Both the position numbers and the translations under genes were made by a program. From Zobellia russellii (GTDB taxonomy: Bacteria > Bacteroidota > Bacteroidia > Flavobacteriales > Flavobacteriaceae): a stretch of DNA of 64,000 bases. The notes under the pieces were generated by a model. That model was not told where the DNA came from, did no database searches, and saw only the letters and a list, made by a program, of their open reading frames with translations. Positions 52,361-63,407 of this stretch are shown here, one piece after another (the stretch's first letter is position 1; every line of letters begins with the position of its first letter). The DNA lies in NCBI RefSeq assembly GCF_018728565.1, contig NZ_JACSOI010000001.1, positions 496,001 to 560,000 on the forward strand. Reading direction: 5' to 3'.

Positions 52361-55300
52361 TTGCAACACAGCACTTTCAAAATATATAATGCCTCGGCAG
52401 GCTCTGGAAAGACGCATACGTTAACCAAAGAATACCTTAAAATTGTCCTTTCCTCTGGCAATCGTTTTGGTAAAATTCTAGCTATCACATTTACCAATAA
52501 GGCGGTAAATGAAATGAAGCAGCGTATTTTGGAGAGTTTGTTCAATTTTGGGCAGGTAACTAATGAGGTTGGGGCGCCTCCTCTTTTTATTGATTTAATG
52601 CGCGAGTTGGGCATAGATGCAGATACACTTAGAAAACGAGCCCAACGCACCTTAAAGGAAATCCTGCACAACTATGCTTTTTTTGATATTTCTACCATTG
52701 ATAAGTTTACCCATAGGTTAATACGAACCTTTGCCAAGGATTTAAAACTACCACAGAATTTTGAGGTTGTATTAGATACGGACCTATTATTGGACGAGGC
52801 CGTAGCAAAATTGGTTCATAAGGCGGGAACGGATAAACAGCTAACTCAGGTTTTGCTGGAATTTGCCCTAGAAAAAATAGATGATGACAAAAGTTGGGAT
52901 ATAGCGTATGACCTAGGTAATATTGGTAAGCTTCTTTTTAGGGAGAACCATGCCGAGCATCTCCAAAACTTGAGGGACAAGAACATTAAGGATTTTGTTG
53001 GCTTGAAAACAACCTTAAGGGCCAGGATTAAGGCTACCCAAGAAAGTCTTGTTGGTTTTGCAGCCTTGGCCTTGCAATTGATAGAACAAAACGGACTTGA
53101 GTTTTCTGATTTTACAAGAGGGTACTTTCCAAAATTCATGGAAAAAATTTCAACGGGAGATTTGGCAATCGACTTTAACGCCGGATGGAAGCAAAATTTT
53201 GATGATACCGTACTTTATAACAAATCTACCGCTGAGGCTACCAAGGCTACCCTAGATGAGCTACATCCTCAATTTTCCGAGATTTTTAATAAGATAAAGC
53301 ACACTTTTTACGAACTAGCGTTTTTGAAAAATGCATATTCAAATCTAGTTCCCCTAACAGTTTTGAACGCTATACAGAGAGAGGTCAAAAGCTTACAGAA
53401 CGAGCGAGACCAACTTTCAATAGCAGAATTCAACACCATTATATCCAAAGAAATAAAAAATCAACCTGCGCCCTTTATTTACGAGCGTTTGGGTGAAAAG
53501 TACCAGCACTATTTTGTAGATGAATTTCAGGATACCTCCACATTACAATGGAACAATCTTATACCCCTTATTGGTCATGCCTTAGAGGGAGAGGACCTTC
53601 AGGGTAATAAAGGGTCTTTATTCTTGGTGGGCGATGCCAAACAGGCAATATATCGTTGGCGTGGTGGTAGGGCAGAGCAGTTCTTGGATTTGGTGAACGA
53701 GAAGGTGAGTCCGTTTGCAATTCCCGCCCAAACAGAATCCCTGCCAACCAACTGGCGTAGCTATGATGAGGTAATTAAGTTCAATAACGACTTTTTTACG
53801 GCCACCAGTCCGTTTTTAAACGATGCTATGTACAACGCCATGTTCGTAGACGGTAATCAACAAGGATATAACTCCAAAAAAGGCGGCACCGTACAGCTTG
53901 CTTTTATTGAAAAGGTAGATGACAAGAGCAAGGACGATCAGTATTGCGAGGAGGTTCTGAACACGATAGCGGAGGTGATCGATAAAAAATACGGTTACGA
54001 AGACATCTGTATTTTGGTGCGAGGGAACCGGCAAGGTGTAATGTTGGCAGATTTCCTAACACAGCAGAATATCCCTACTATATCTTCGGAGAGTCTTTTG
54101 TTGAGCAGTAGTGATAAAGTACGTTTTTTGGCCAATCTTATCGCCTATATAGGTAATCCGGGAAATTTGCAAATAGCTTATGACCTGTTGGCTTTTCTAT
54201 CTGAAAGTAAAAATAACAGACATCAATATATATATGAAAATCTTAAAAGGGTAGACCAACTTTTTTTAAACGAATACAATCTTGATGTTAATGAGCTCAA
54301 ACAACTGTCGGTCTATGATGGCTTGGAGAGAGTAATTCGCCAATGCCACTTGGTGGAGGGTTCTGATGCTTATATTACGTTTTTTATGGATTTTGTTCTT
54401 GATACCGAACAGAAGGAAGGTACAGGAATTCAGGCCTTTTTGAATCTCTGGGAAAAGAAGAAGGGCAAGCTTAGTATTTCGGCACCCGACAATATTGATG
54501 CCGTGCGTATAATGACCGTGCATAAATCCAAAGGACTGGAATTCCCTATTGTTATTTTTCCGTTTGCCAATGAGCATATTTACAAACGGATGGATAAAAA
54601 AATATGGCTTCCGCTTAATGCCGATGCTTTTGATGGGTTTGAAGAAATTCTGGTCACTGAAAAAAAAGAAGTTGAGAATTATGGGTCGGAGGCTGCGCAG
54701 ATTTATTCCGAAGAAGAACATAAAATGGAATTGGATGCCCTTAACCTATTATATGTGGCATTAACACGGGCAGAGAAAGCACTTTATGTAATAACGGAAA
54801 AAGACCTTTCAAAAGGACAACATAAAACCGATTATTATTCCGGCCTGTTCATTGAGTATCTAAAAGGTAAAGGGTTATGGTCTGATGATGAACTGGTATA
54901 TAATTTTGGAGTGTTGGAGGATGCCCCTACTGTTCACCAAACAAAGGAGCAACAGAAAATAGATTATAGTTTTACGCATAAGGACCGGTCTAGTTTTAAA
55001 ATATTGACCCGTTCGGGACTCCTGTGGGATACGGAAAGGGAGGCGGCCCTTTCAAAAGGGAACCTTATACATTATATATTAGGTTTTATAAATACGGAAG
55101 ACGATATTGAACCTGCACTGCAGAAAGCGGTACAACAAGGGGAAATAGAAAACCAGGAATTAGATGAGGTCAGAAGCAGACTGCAACATGTGGTTAAGCA
55201 CCCTAAACTTAATTCTTATTATAAGGATGGCTACACTTTTAAAAATGAAAAGGATATTATAACCGCCAAAGGTCAGATTTTGCGTCCGGATAGAGTAGTG

Positions 55301-55468
55301 TTAAAAGATAAGAAAGCAACACTTATAGATTATAAAACGGGAAAGACAAATCCCAAATACAAAGAACAGCTCTATTCCTATGCCGATGCCCTAACGGATA
55401 TGGGCTATGTTGTAGAGAATAAAATCATTGTTTACATTAACGAAGAAGTAACACCAGAATTCATATAA
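52361..55468 (+). CDS. AddA/RecB-like UvrD helicase-nuclease
   Basis: About 1035 residues. Helicase motifs in order: [12 protein letters not shown] (Walker A), DEFQDTS (Walker B), [25 protein letters not shown] and [12 protein letters not shown]. The C-terminus has a RecB-type nuclease ([20 protein letters not shown]). The start is uncertain: TTG at 52361 fits flavobacterial relatives, which begin just before the [11 protein letters not shown] block; an in-frame TTG at 52316 would add 15 residues. It would resect double-strand DNA ends together with an AddB-type partner, for which the protein at 58201 is a good candidate. Only five bases separate it from kbl. Confidence 0.85.
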   Translation: MQHSTFKIYNASAGSGKTHTLTKEYLKIVLSSGNRFGKILAITFTNKAVNEMKQRILESLFNFGQVTNEVGAPPLFIDLMRELGIDADTLRKRAQRTLKEILHNYAFFDISTIDKFTHRLIRTFAKDLKLPQNFEVVLDTDLLLDEAVAKLVHKAGTDKQLTQVLLEFALEKIDDDKSWDIAYDLGNIGKLLFRENHAEHLQNLRDKNIKDFVGLKTTLRARIKATQESLVGFAALALQLIEQNGLEFSDFTRGYFPKFMEKISTGDLAIDFNAGWKQNFDDTVLYNKSTAEATKATLDELHPQFSEIFNKIKHTFYELAFLKNAYSNLVPLTVLNAIQREVKSLQNERDQLSIAEFNTIISKEIKNQPAPFIYERLGEKYQHYFVDEFQDTSTLQWNNLIPLIGHALEGEDLQGNKGSLFLVGDAKQAIYRWRGGRAEQFLDLVNEKVSPFAIPAQTESLPTNWRSYDEVIKFNNDFFTATSPFLNDAMYNAMFVDGNQQGYNSKKGGTVQLAFIEKVDDKSKDDQYCEEVLNTIAEVIDKKYGYEDICILVRGNRQGVMLADFLTQQNIPTISSESLLLSSSDKVRFLANLIAYIGNPGNLQIAYDLLAFLSESKNNRHQYIYENLKRVDQLFLNEYNLDVNELKQLSVYDGLERVIRQCHLVEGSDAYITFFMDFVLDTEQKEGTGIQAFLNLWEKKKGKLSISAPDNIDAVRIMTVHKSKGLEFPIVIFPFANEHIYKRMDKKIWLPLNADAFDGFEEILVTEKKEVENYGSEAAQIYSEEEHKMELDALNLLYVALTRAEKALYVITEKDLSKGQHKTDYYSGLFIEYLKGKGLWSDDELVYNFGVLEDAPTVHQTKEQQKIDYSFTHKDRSSFKILTRSGLLWDTEREAALSKGNLIHYILGFINTEDDIEPALQKAVQQGEIENQELDEVRSRLQHVVKHPKLNSYYKDGYTFKNEKDIITAKGQILRPDRVVLKDKKATLIDYKTGKTNPKYKEQLYSYADALTDMGYVVENKIIVYINEEVTPEFI

Positions 55469-55472
55469 CTAT

Positions 55473-56666
55473 ATGTACGGAAAAATAAAGCAACATTTAG
55501 AAAAAGAACTTGCAAGTATAAAGGAAGAAGGCCTTTATAAAAGCGAAAGGATAATTACATCGCCGCAAGGGGCGGAAATTAAAATTTCAACAGGAGAAGA
55601 AGTCATTAACTTCTGTGCCAATAATTATTTGGGGCTATCATCTCACCCGGAAGTAATACAAGCGGCAAAGGATACTTTGGACAGTCATGGATTTGGGATG
55701 TCATCCGTACGTTTTATTTGTGGTACCCAAGACATCCATAAAGAGCTTGAAAAGAAAATAGCCAATTTCTACGGTACGGAAGATACCATATTATATGCTG
55801 CTGCCTTTGATGCCAATGGTGGAGTTTTTGAACCTTTGTTGACTGCCGAAGATGCCATAATATCTGATTCGCTTAATCATGCTTCTATTATTGACGGGGT
55901 TAGATTATGTAAGGCGAAGCGCTACCGCTATGTGAATAGTGATATGCAGGATTTAGAAAAACAATTAAAACAGGCCAATGCAGATGATGCCCGTTTTAAA
56001 ATCATTGTTACGGATGGTGTCTTTTCTATGGATGGGCTTGTTGCACCTTTGGATAAGATTTGTGATTTGGCTGAAAAGTATGATGCCATGGTCATGATAG
56101 ATGAGTGTCATGCCACAGGGTTTATAGGTCCTACGGGAAAAGGTACGTTAGAGGAAAAGGATGTAATGGGCCGGATAGATATCATTACAGGTACTTTGGG
56201 CAAGGCTCTTGGAGGCGCCATGGGTGGGTATACCACCGGTAAAAAGGAAATTGTAGAAATTTTGCGCCAACGTTCAAGGCCGTACCTATTCTCCAATTCC
56301 TTGGCGCCAGCCATAGTTGGGGCATCTATTAAGGTGTTTGAACTTTTGGAAAACGATACTTCTTTGCGTGATAAGGTACAGGCAAACGCCGCCTACTTTA
56401 AAAAGGGAATGATAGATGCTGGATTTGATATAATAGACGGAGAATCTGCCATTGTACCCGTAATGTTGTATGACGCTAAATTAGCGCAGGAAATGGCGAG
56501 CCGTTTGTTGGAAAAAGGAATTTATGTCATAGGGTTTTTCTACCCTGTAGTTCCTAAAGGTAAGGCAAGAATACGTGTTCAATTATCTGCTGCCCATGAA
56601 ATCAGGCATTTAGACCGCGCAATAGAGGCTTTTATAGAGGTTGGGAAGGACTTAAAAATCGTTTAA
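55473..56666 (+). CDS. kbl: Glycine C-acetyltransferase (2-amino-3-ketobutyrate CoA ligase)
   Basis: 397 residues, normal for the family. The PLP lysine is Lys244 in [19 protein letters not shown] and [13 protein letters not shown] are also diagnostic. It splits 2-amino-3-ketobutyrate to glycine and acetyl-CoA in threonine breakdown. The usual partner, threonine dehydrogenase (tdh), is not in the window. Other alpha-oxoamine synthases (BioF, serine palmitoyltransferase) are less likely. Confidence 0.92.
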   Translation: MYGKIKQHLEKELASIKEEGLYKSERIITSPQGAEIKISTGEEVINFCANNYLGLSSHPEVIQAAKDTLDSHGFGMSSVRFICGTQDIHKELEKKIANFYGTEDTILYAAAFDANGGVFEPLLTAEDAIISDSLNHASIIDGVRLCKAKRYRYVNSDMQDLEKQLKQANADDARFKIIVTDGVFSMDGLVAPLDKICDLAEKYDAMVMIDECHATGFIGPTGKGTLEEKDVMGRIDIITGTLGKALGGAMGGYTTGKKEIVEILRQRSRPYLFSNSLAPAIVGASIKVFELLENDTSLRDKVQANAAYFKKGMIDAGFDIIDGESAIVPVMLYDAKLAQEMASRLLEKGIYVIGFFYPVVPKGKARIRVQLSAAHEIRHLDRAIEAFIEVGKDLKIV

Positions 56667-56713
56667 ATGCATTATTTACGGTATTAAATGCGTTAAAAAA
56701 AATAAGAAATTGA

Positions 56714-56745
56714 TTTTGTTAATAATATTTAACAACTTACATTTG
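56714..56745 (+). promoter_or_regulatory. Promoter of the OmpA-like gene
   Basis: TTTTG at 56714-56718 and TACATTTG at 56738-56745, 19 bp apart. This is close to the consensus expected for a strong promoter. Confidence 0.7.
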
Positions 56746-56779
56746 CAGCTAATAAACACTTAAACTTAAAAATTTTAAC

Positions 56780-58138
56780 ATGAAACATCTTAGCAAATTA
56801 TTGGTTGTTGCTGTCCTTATTGTAGGCATCAATAACATACAAGCGCAAGACGAGAATAATCCATGGCAAGTACAGTTCGGAGTAAATGCCATAGATGTGT
56901 ATCCGACAAGCGATGACAATTTCCCGACTCAGACTAGTTCTTTCGGTAATGAGCTTTTCAACGCTTCTGATCACTGGAATATTCTTCCTTCTATTTCTTA
57001 TGTTGGTGTGTCTAGATCTGTAGGTGACGGTCTTTCTGTAGGCGTTAGAGGATCTTTGAACAAAATCAGTAAATTAGGAGATATAGGAGTTGACGATCTT
57101 TCGCACTACGCTTTAGATGGTACTATCAAATATAACTTCCTTGATCAAAAAGTTGTTGACCCGTTCGTAGAAATAGGTGGTGGTTACACTTGGGTTGATG
57201 AAATTGGTGCTGGTACTGTTAACGGTGGTGTTGGTGTAAACTTCTGGTTTACTGAAAACATCGGTCTTACTGTACAGACTACTTACAAGCACGCTTTTGA
57301 AGATTACGGTCGTAAGCACTGGCAACATTTAGCAGGTATCTCTGTTAAGTTTGGTGGTACTGATACTGATGGTGACGGAGTATATGACAAAGATGATGCT
57401 TGTCCAGAAGTTGCTGGTCTAGAAGCTTTCAATGGTTGTCCTGATGCTGACGGTGACGGAATCGAAGACAGCAAAGATGCTTGTCCTAACGAAGCTGGTT
57501 CAAAAGAAATGAACGGTTGTCCTGATGCTGACGGTGACGGTGTTGCTGATAAAGATGATAAATGTCCTAACGAAGCTGGATTGGCTAACTTAGCTGGTTG
57601 TCCTGATGCTGACGGTGACGGTGTTGCCGATGGTGACGATGAGTGTCCTAACGAAGCAGGTCCTGCTGAGAACAAAGGTTGCCCATGGCCTGATACTGAT
57701 GGTGACGGTGTATTGGACAAAGATGATAAATGTCCAGATGTTGCAGGTACTGTAGCTAACGCTGGTTGTCCTGAAGTTACTGAAGAAGTACAGAAGCAAT
57801 TGAATGACTACGCTAGAACTATCTTGTTCGATACAGGTAAGTCTTCTATCAAAGCTGAGTCTACTTCTGTAATGGTTGACATCATCACTATCTTAAAAGA
57901 GTACCCAACTGCTAAATTTACAGTAGAAGGTCACACAGATAGCGTTGGTAGCCAGAAATTGAACCAAAGCCTTTCTGAGTCAAGAGCACTTTCTGTAAAA
58001 GAGTTCTTAGTAGATAAGGGTATTGAAGAGTTCAGATTGTCTGCTATCGGTTACGGTGAAGACAAACCAATCGCTTCTAACAACACAAGAAGTGGTAGAA
58101 AAGAAAACAGAAGAGTTGAGATTAACTTAGTAAAGTAA
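56780..58138 (+). CDS. OmpA-family outer-membrane protein with thrombospondin type 3 repeats
   Basis: 452 residues with a signal peptide (ending IQAQD), an N-terminal eight-strand-type barrel (about 25-190), and five calcium-binding thrombospondin type 3 repeats ([15 protein letters not shown]-like, about 194-330). The C-terminal OmpA domain binds peptidoglycan ([11 protein letters not shown]...NRRVEI). It anchors the outer membrane to the cell wall and is probably very abundant, given its strong promoter and biased codons. Three repeats are nearly identical in DNA with an 81-bp period. Confidence 0.9.
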   Translation: MKHLSKLLVVAVLIVGINNIQAQDENNPWQVQFGVNAIDVYPTSDDNFPTQTSSFGNELFNASDHWNILPSISYVGVSRSVGDGLSVGVRGSLNKISKLGDIGVDDLSHYALDGTIKYNFLDQKVVDPFVEIGGGYTWVDEIGAGTVNGGVGVNFWFTENIGLTVQTTYKHAFEDYGRKHWQHLAGISVKFGGTDTDGDGVYDKDDACPEVAGLEAFNGCPDADGDGIEDSKDACPNEAGSKEMNGCPDADGDGVADKDDKCPNEAGLANLAGCPDADGDGVADGDDECPNEAGPAENKGCPWPDTDGDGVLDKDDKCPDVAGTVANAGCPEVTEEVQKQLNDYARTILFDTGKSSIKAESTSVMVDIITILKEYPTAKFTVEGHTDSVGSQKLNQSLSESRALSVKEFLVDKGIEEFRLSAIGYGEDKPIASNNTRSGRKENRRVEINLVK

Positions 58139-58160
58139 TTCTCCTCACTAAATAAGTTTA

Positions 58161-58190
58161 AAAGCCCTGACATTTGTCAGGGCTTTTTTT
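58161..58190 (+). terminator. Terminator after the OmpA-like gene
   Basis: AGCCCTGAC/GTCAGGGCT stem with a four-base loop and a long T run. Confidence 0.85.
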
Positions 58191-58200
58191 ATTTTTGACT

Positions 58201-60954
58201 ATGCAGAGTTTTCTAGAAGAAGTAGTCAAAGAGGTTTGGGAAAAACACAGTTCGCACGAGCATATTGTTTTTGTGCTTCCAAGCAAGCGTGCCGGTACTT
58301 TCCTTAAAAATGCCATAGCAAAATCTGCTAACAGCACTTTTTTTGCACCTGAGATTTATAGTATTGAAACTTTTATCGAAAAGATTTCGGGTCTTTCCTA
58401 TGCGAGCAACACGCAACAGCTGTTCATTTTATACAATACGTACCTAAAGGAAACTTCACAAGAGAAGGATAGTTTCTATAGTTTTTCTAATTGGGCACAA
58501 ACTCTTTTACAGGATTTTAATGAGATAGACCGGTATTTGGTTGATGCCAAAAAGCTATTTTCCAATCTAGCGGCTATCCAAGAAGTAACCCATTGGTCGC
58601 TTCAAAAGGAGAAAACCAAAATGATGGAGGATTACCTCCGTTTTTGGAATAATCTAGAATCTTTGTACGACAGCTTCAACAATGCATTACTCAGCATAGG
58701 TTTAGGGCATCAGGGTTTGGTATACCGTAAGGCCCATTCGGAACTGGATACATATTTAAAGGATAATCAAGAGAAATTTTTCGTTTTCATCGGCTTCAAT
58801 GCGTTGAACACTGCGGAGACCAAAATTATTCAACATATTCTTAATCACGCCCCATCCGATATATATTGGGATATTGATTCGTACTTTCTAAATGACCCTG
58901 TTCATGATGCGGGATTCTTTCTAAGACAACATCTAAAAACTTGGCCTTACCTTAAAGAAAATGCCCTTAAAGGAGTTAGTTCCCAGTATTTAGGGGATAA
59001 GCAGATTAATGTGGTAGGTGTGCCAAAAAACGTTTCACAGGCCAAATATACCGCGCATTTACTTGAGTGTATTCATGCGGAAAAGGCTGTAGATTTAAAA
59101 CGAAGCGCAGTAGTATTGGGAGATGAATCATTGTTGAACCCCATTCTGAACTCCATACCTGAGTGTATCGAGAATGTTAACGTTACCATGGGGTATCCCT
59201 TGAACAAGATTCCTTTGGCCAGTTTGTTCGATCAATTTTTGAATCTATATATAAACAGAAATGATCAAGGATGGTTCTATCAGAATATACTAGCGTTTTT
59301 GGCGCACCCGTACGTACACGTACTTTTAGGAGGCGATAATCGGGGAAATGAACAATCTCTTGAGGAGGTCATAAAAAATAAGAATTGGGTCTATGTTACT
59401 ACGGAGCATATTAAACAGGCAGAGGGTAGTGTTGCCGTTGCCTCCAAGTTACTTTTTCATGAACATACCCCTACACCAAAGGAAATTCTAGAACATTGCT
59501 TACAGATAATAGCTGGGCTTAAGGACAAATTACATGATTCTAAAGATGCGTTATCCTTAGAATATTTATATAGATACTTTAATTTGTTTAACCAATTATC
59601 AGAGCTGGTAGGGAAGTATGATTTTATTACAGACCTAAAATCTTTGTTGGGCCTCTATCGCGAATTATTGTCTTCCGAGACCTTGGATTTTCAAGGTGAA
59701 CCGTTGGAGGGGCTTCAGGTTATGGGGATGTTGGAAAGCCGCAATCTAGATTTTGAGACAGTAATTATTACAACGGTTAATGAAGGTATTCTTCCTTCCG
59801 GAAAATCTAATAATTCTTTTATTCCGTTCGATTTAAAAGTGCAGTTGGGGTTGCCTACATTTAAGGAGAAAGATGCGGTTTATACTTATCACTTTTATAG
59901 GCTATTGCAACGCGCAAAAAATATCTACATACTTTATAATACAGAGCCGGATGTTTTGGAAGGTGGTGAGCGTAGTAGGCTTATAAACCAGCTGCTAACG
60001 GATGAGAACAGAAGCGCTACGATTAATGAAAGTGTAGCATCGCCCTCCATTTCACCTAAACACCACACATTAGAATCTATTGAAAAGGACAATAGTTTAA
60101 TTGAACTTATCAAGGCCCATGCGCTAAAAGGGTTTTCACCAACATCTTTAAGTAACTATGTTCGTAACCCTATCGATTTTTATAAAAGAAATTTATTAGG
60201 AATAGATGATGTACTTGAGGTTGAGGAAACTATCGCTGCCAATACCTTTGGGACTATAGTACATGATACCCTAGAAGAGCTTTATACCCCTTTTATTGGA
60301 AAAATACTAAGCGAGGAAATATTGGTCCAAGCAAAAACCAGAGTTGCGGAATTGGTAAAAAAGCACTTTGCCAAGACCTATTTGGACGGCGATATTTCAA
60401 GAGGGAAAAACTTGATTGCTTTTAATGTGGTATTACGGTACATAGAAAATTTCATCAACCTAGAAATTGCGGATGTCAAAAAGCATCAAATAAAAATAGT
60501 TGGGTTAGAGGCCAATCTAAAAATTTCATTGGATATTCCGGAAGTGAGTTTTCCGGTAAATTTAAAAGGGAAGTTAGATAGAATAGATGAAGTAGATGGA
60601 GTTTTAAGAATCATTGATTATAAAACGGGAAGTGTTGATCGAGGTCAATTGGAAATTGTAGACGGTGTATCCATAACTTCAGACTATAAATTCAGTAAAG
60701 CTTTTCAACTGCTTTGTTACGCTACAATGTACGCTTCGGAACACCCTAAGGTGCTTATGGAAGCAGGGATCATATCGTTTAAAAAACTAAGTTCCGGTGT
60801 GTTAAAGTTTGCCACAAAGGATAAAGCGGGCAACGGCGCAAAAAAAGAAACAAAAATAGGGAAAGAAACCCTTTCCCTATTTTATACAGAGCTAACCGCC
60901 CTGATCACTGAAATTTGTAACATTCAAGTCCCCTTTACGGAGAAGGAAGTATAG
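58201..60954 (+). CDS. AddB-like PD-(D/E)XK nuclease
   Basis: About 917 residues from the ATG at 58201. A longer reading from a TTG at 58174 lies inside the preceding terminator and is rejected. The N-terminal part resembles an inactivated UvrD-like helicase (VLPSKRAGTFLKNAI in place of a Walker A loop). The C-terminal RecB-type nuclease has GTIVHDTLEELY, GKLDRID and RIIDYKTGS. The cysteines that hold the iron-sulfur cluster in Bacillus AddB are not obvious. Inference: the partner of the AddA-like protein 2.7 kb upstream. A 13-bp hairpin lies in its last codons. Confidence 0.82.
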   Translation: MQSFLEEVVKEVWEKHSSHEHIVFVLPSKRAGTFLKNAIAKSANSTFFAPEIYSIETFIEKISGLSYASNTQQLFILYNTYLKETSQEKDSFYSFSNWAQTLLQDFNEIDRYLVDAKKLFSNLAAIQEVTHWSLQKEKTKMMEDYLRFWNNLESLYDSFNNALLSIGLGHQGLVYRKAHSELDTYLKDNQEKFFVFIGFNALNTAETKIIQHILNHAPSDIYWDIDSYFLNDPVHDAGFFLRQHLKTWPYLKENALKGVSSQYLGDKQINVVGVPKNVSQAKYTAHLLECIHAEKAVDLKRSAVVLGDESLLNPILNSIPECIENVNVTMGYPLNKIPLASLFDQFLNLYINRNDQGWFYQNILAFLAHPYVHVLLGGDNRGNEQSLEEVIKNKNWVYVTTEHIKQAEGSVAVASKLLFHEHTPTPKEILEHCLQIIAGLKDKLHDSKDALSLEYLYRYFNLFNQLSELVGKYDFITDLKSLLGLYRELLSSETLDFQGEPLEGLQVMGMLESRNLDFETVIITTVNEGILPSGKSNNSFIPFDLKVQLGLPTFKEKDAVYTYHFYRLLQRAKNIYILYNTEPDVLEGGERSRLINQLLTDENRSATINESVASPSISPKHHTLESIEKDNSLIELIKAHALKGFSPTSLSNYVRNPIDFYKRNLLGIDDVLEVEETIAANTFGTIVHDTLEELYTPFIGKILSEEILVQAKTRVAELVKKHFAKTYLDGDISRGKNLIAFNVVLRYIENFINLEIADVKKHQIKIVGLEANLKISLDIPEVSFPVNLKGKLDRIDEVDGVLRIIDYKTGSVDRGQLEIVDGVSITSDYKFSKAFQLLCYATMYASEHPKVLMEAGIISFKKLSSGVLKFATKDKAGNGAKKETKIGKETLSLFYTELTALITEICNIQVPFTEKEV
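60853..60883 (-). terminator. Terminator of the SDR gene embedded in the AddB-like coding sequence
   Basis: A perfect 13-bp stem (60853-60865 with 60871-60883) and a five-base loop; on the minus strand it ends in a run of T. It lies about 90 bases past the SDR stop codon and inside the last ~35 codons of the convergent gene. Confidence 0.6.
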
Positions 60955-60974
60955 CCTCCTAACTCATGGAAACT

Positions 60975-61685
60975 TTATTTTTTGTCCGGCCTAGTAGGTC
61001 TTACCTCAATTTTGCTTGGTAAGGTACGAGGGTTCATTTTTAATAAATCCAGAACAAGTTCTCCAATATCTTCGGGCTGTATTTTCCAGGCATCTTTTTC
61101 ATCGGGTTCGTTACCGGCAAATTCCGTGGCCACAGAACCGGGCATAATGGTAGATACTTTTATATCATACTTTCGTAAATCCAACATGGCCGCTTGGGTA
61201 AATCCAACTACACCAAACTTAGTGGCATTATAACCCGTACCCGATGCAAAGAAATTGGTGCCCGCTAAACTGGCCAAGGTTATATAATACCCTTTTGATT
61301 TCTTTAAAGCCTCAACCGAAGCTTTTAGCGTATGAAAAACACCACTTAGGTTAGTGTCTATCATCTTGTGCCAAGCATCGTCCTCAAGTTCGTCTACAGG
61401 CGCAAAATATCCTACTCCCGCATTGGCCAAAACTACGTCTAAATGCCCCCATTGGTCCAATATCTTTTTAACGGCCGCTTTCTCGTCACTTATTTTAGAA
61501 ACATCTGAGGCCAAAGCCAGCACCCGGTCTTGGGCACTAAGCTGTTTTGCGGCTTCTTGTACAGTGCTTAATGTTCGCCCGCTTATGGCTACTTTAGCTC
61601 CCGCCTCTAATAGTTTTACGGCAACACCGTAACCTATACCTTTTGAGCCTCCTGTTATATAAACTACTTTATTCTTTAGGTCCAT
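60975..61685 (-). CDS. Short-chain dehydrogenase/reductase
   Basis: 236 residues. The cofactor-binding loop is TGGSKGIGYG; NAGVGY and the catalytic Ser/Tyr-Lys (YNATK) follow. The classical SDR family uses NAD(P)H to reduce or oxidise a keto/hydroxy group; the substrate is unknown. It is convergent with the AddB-like gene. Confidence 0.85.
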   Translation of the reverse strand: MDLKNKVVYITGGSKGIGYGVAVKLLEAGAKVAISGRTLSTVQEAAKQLSAQDRVLALASDVSKISDEKAAVKKILDQWGHLDVVLANAGVGYFAPVDELEDDAWHKMIDTNLSGVFHTLKASVEALKKSKGYYITLASLAGTNFFASGTGYNATKFGVVGFTQAAMLDLRKYDIKVSTIMPGSVATEFAGNEPDEKDAWKIQPEDIGELVLDLLKMNPRTLPSKIEVRPTRPDKK

Positions 61686-61904
61686 TTTGTTATTTTTTTA
61701 TAAAAATAATTCTCTTAAAAGACCAAAAAAAGTTGGGAGCGTTATTCTTTTCTTAAATAAGAAGTTATCCGTTCTAAAATGGGGGTAAAATCATTCAGAT
61801 GATACTATTTATGCAATTTTAACAAGCTAAATTGTTAATATTTGCATTGACTTTAGCGCTTGAGTGCTGATTCTATAATTTTTCTTGTCTATGCCAGAAT
61901 AGAA

Positions 61905-61953
61905 ACCTATTTTAGGGGTTTAAGGTTGTTTTTACCAACAACGGAAAATAGGT
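61905..61953 (+). promoter_or_regulatory. Nested inverted repeat in the leader of uxaC
   Basis: Outer arms ACCTATTTT (61905-61913) and AAAATAGGT (61945-61953); inner arms GTTGTT (61925-61930) and AACAAC (61937-61942). It lies in the 312-base gap 61686-61997, where no gene is seen. It could be an RNA structure or a double operator controlling the hexuronate genes. Confidence 0.4.
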
Positions 61954-61997
61954 TCTTGTCTATAGGAATTAGTATAAGCCAGAAAAAACGATATAAA

Positions 61998-63395
61998 GTG
62001 AGCAAATTTTTAGATGATAATTTCTTACTGGAAAGTAAGCAGGCACAGTCGCTCTATCATGAGTATGCGGCTCAAATGCCTATCATAGATTACCATAACC
62101 ACCTCCCGCCAAAAGATTTAGCGGAAAATCGGGTTTTTGGGAATATAACCAGTGCATGGATCAACGGCGACCATTATAAATGGAGGGCGATGAGAACTCT
62201 TGGTATAAATGAAAAATACATTACCGGAAATGCTTCCGATAAGGAAAAGTTCATGAAATGGGCCGAAGCTGTTCCGCATACTATGAGAAACCCTTTATAC
62301 CATTGGACACATCTTGAACTTTCAAGATATTTTGGTATTACGGATACATTGAGCGGAAAAAATGCTTCTGCAGTTTATGATGCTACCACAGAAATGCTAC
62401 AATCTTCAGAATTTACTTCTAGGGGACTGATCAGTAAGATGAATGTAACTACACTCTGTACTACAGAGGATCCTACTGATACTTTGGAGTATCACCAACA
62501 ATTGGCAAAAAGCGACTTTACTACTAAGGTAAGTACCGCATTTAGACCTGATAAAGCTATTTTAATTGGAAGCGAAACCTATAACGAATACATAGATAGT
62601 TTAGAGAAGGCTTCCGAGTGTGATATTACTTCGTATGATGAGTTATGCGATGCATTGCGGAAACGTATCGAATTTTTTAATTCTAACGGCTGTTTCGTGT
62701 GCGACCACGGATTATCGCACCTATATGCAGAGGACTTTACGGAGGCCGAAGTAAAAACAATATTCAAGAAAAGAAGGGAAGGTGCGGAAATAAGCCCTAA
62801 AGAGGCCGTAAAATTTCAGAGTGCCATCTTATTATACCTATCGGAAACCTATCATGAATTTGGTTGGGTACAACAGTTTCATTTAGGTGCATTGCGTAAT
62901 AACAATACAAGAATGTTATCTGAACTTGGCCCGGATACGGGTTGGGATTCCATTGGCGATTATACACAGGCCGAAAGCTTATCTAAATTTCTTGATACGC
63001 TAGACAGTAAAGATAAACTTACCAAAACCATATTGTATAATCTCAATCCGCGCGATAATGCCTTAATGGCAACTATGGCAGGTAATTTTAATGATGGTAG
63101 TGTAAAAGGAAAAGTCCAATGGGGTTCCGGATGGTGGTTTTTAGACCAAAAAGACGGTATGATCGATCAGATCAATACCCTTTCCAACATGGGGCTCATA
63201 AGCTGTTTTGTAGGTATGCTAACAGATTCAAGAAGTTTCCTTTCTTTTCCTAGGCATGAGTATTTCCGTCGTATACTTTGCAATCTTTTCGGTAACGAAA
63301 TGGCAAAAGGAGAATTGCCTAACGATATGGAATGGATAGGTAAAATGGTGCAAAATATCTGCTACAATAACGCTAAAGAGTACTTTGATCTCTAA
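61998..63395 (+). CDS. uxaC: Glucuronate isomerase
   Basis: 465 residues from the GTG at 61998. A longer frame reaching a TTG at 61860 would add a non-homologous 46-residue leader and cross the inverted repeat. The family is plain from IIDYHNHLPPKDLAE near the start and the metal-binding His in RHEYFRRILCN near the end. It interconverts glucuronate and fructuronate, or galacturonate and tagaturonate. Together with the TRAP binding protein 12 bases downstream it points to use of algal uronic acids. Confidence 0.92.
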   Translation: MSKFLDDNFLLESKQAQSLYHEYAAQMPIIDYHNHLPPKDLAENRVFGNITSAWINGDHYKWRAMRTLGINEKYITGNASDKEKFMKWAEAVPHTMRNPLYHWTHLELSRYFGITDTLSGKNASAVYDATTEMLQSSEFTSRGLISKMNVTTLCTTEDPTDTLEYHQQLAKSDFTTKVSTAFRPDKAILIGSETYNEYIDSLEKASECDITSYDELCDALRKRIEFFNSNGCFVCDHGLSHLYAEDFTEAEVKTIFKKRREGAEISPKEAVKFQSAILLYLSETYHEFGWVQQFHLGALRNNNTRMLSELGPDTGWDSIGDYTQAESLSKFLDTLDSKDKLTKTILYNLNPRDNALMATMAGNFNDGSVKGKVQWGSGWWFLDQKDGMIDQINTLSNMGLISCFVGMLTDSRSFLSFPRHEYFRRILCNLFGNEMAKGELPNDMEWIGKMVQNICYNNAKEYFDL

Positions 63396-63407
63396 TTTGG
63401 TTGTCCT

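Noticed and set aside
58174-58200. N-terminal extension of the AddB-like protein
   Set aside because: It is encoded by the terminator hairpin of the preceding gene.
61860-61997. N-terminal extension of uxaC
   Set aside because: It has no similarity to the family, begins with TTG and crosses a nested inverted repeat; GTG at 61998 gives the normal length.
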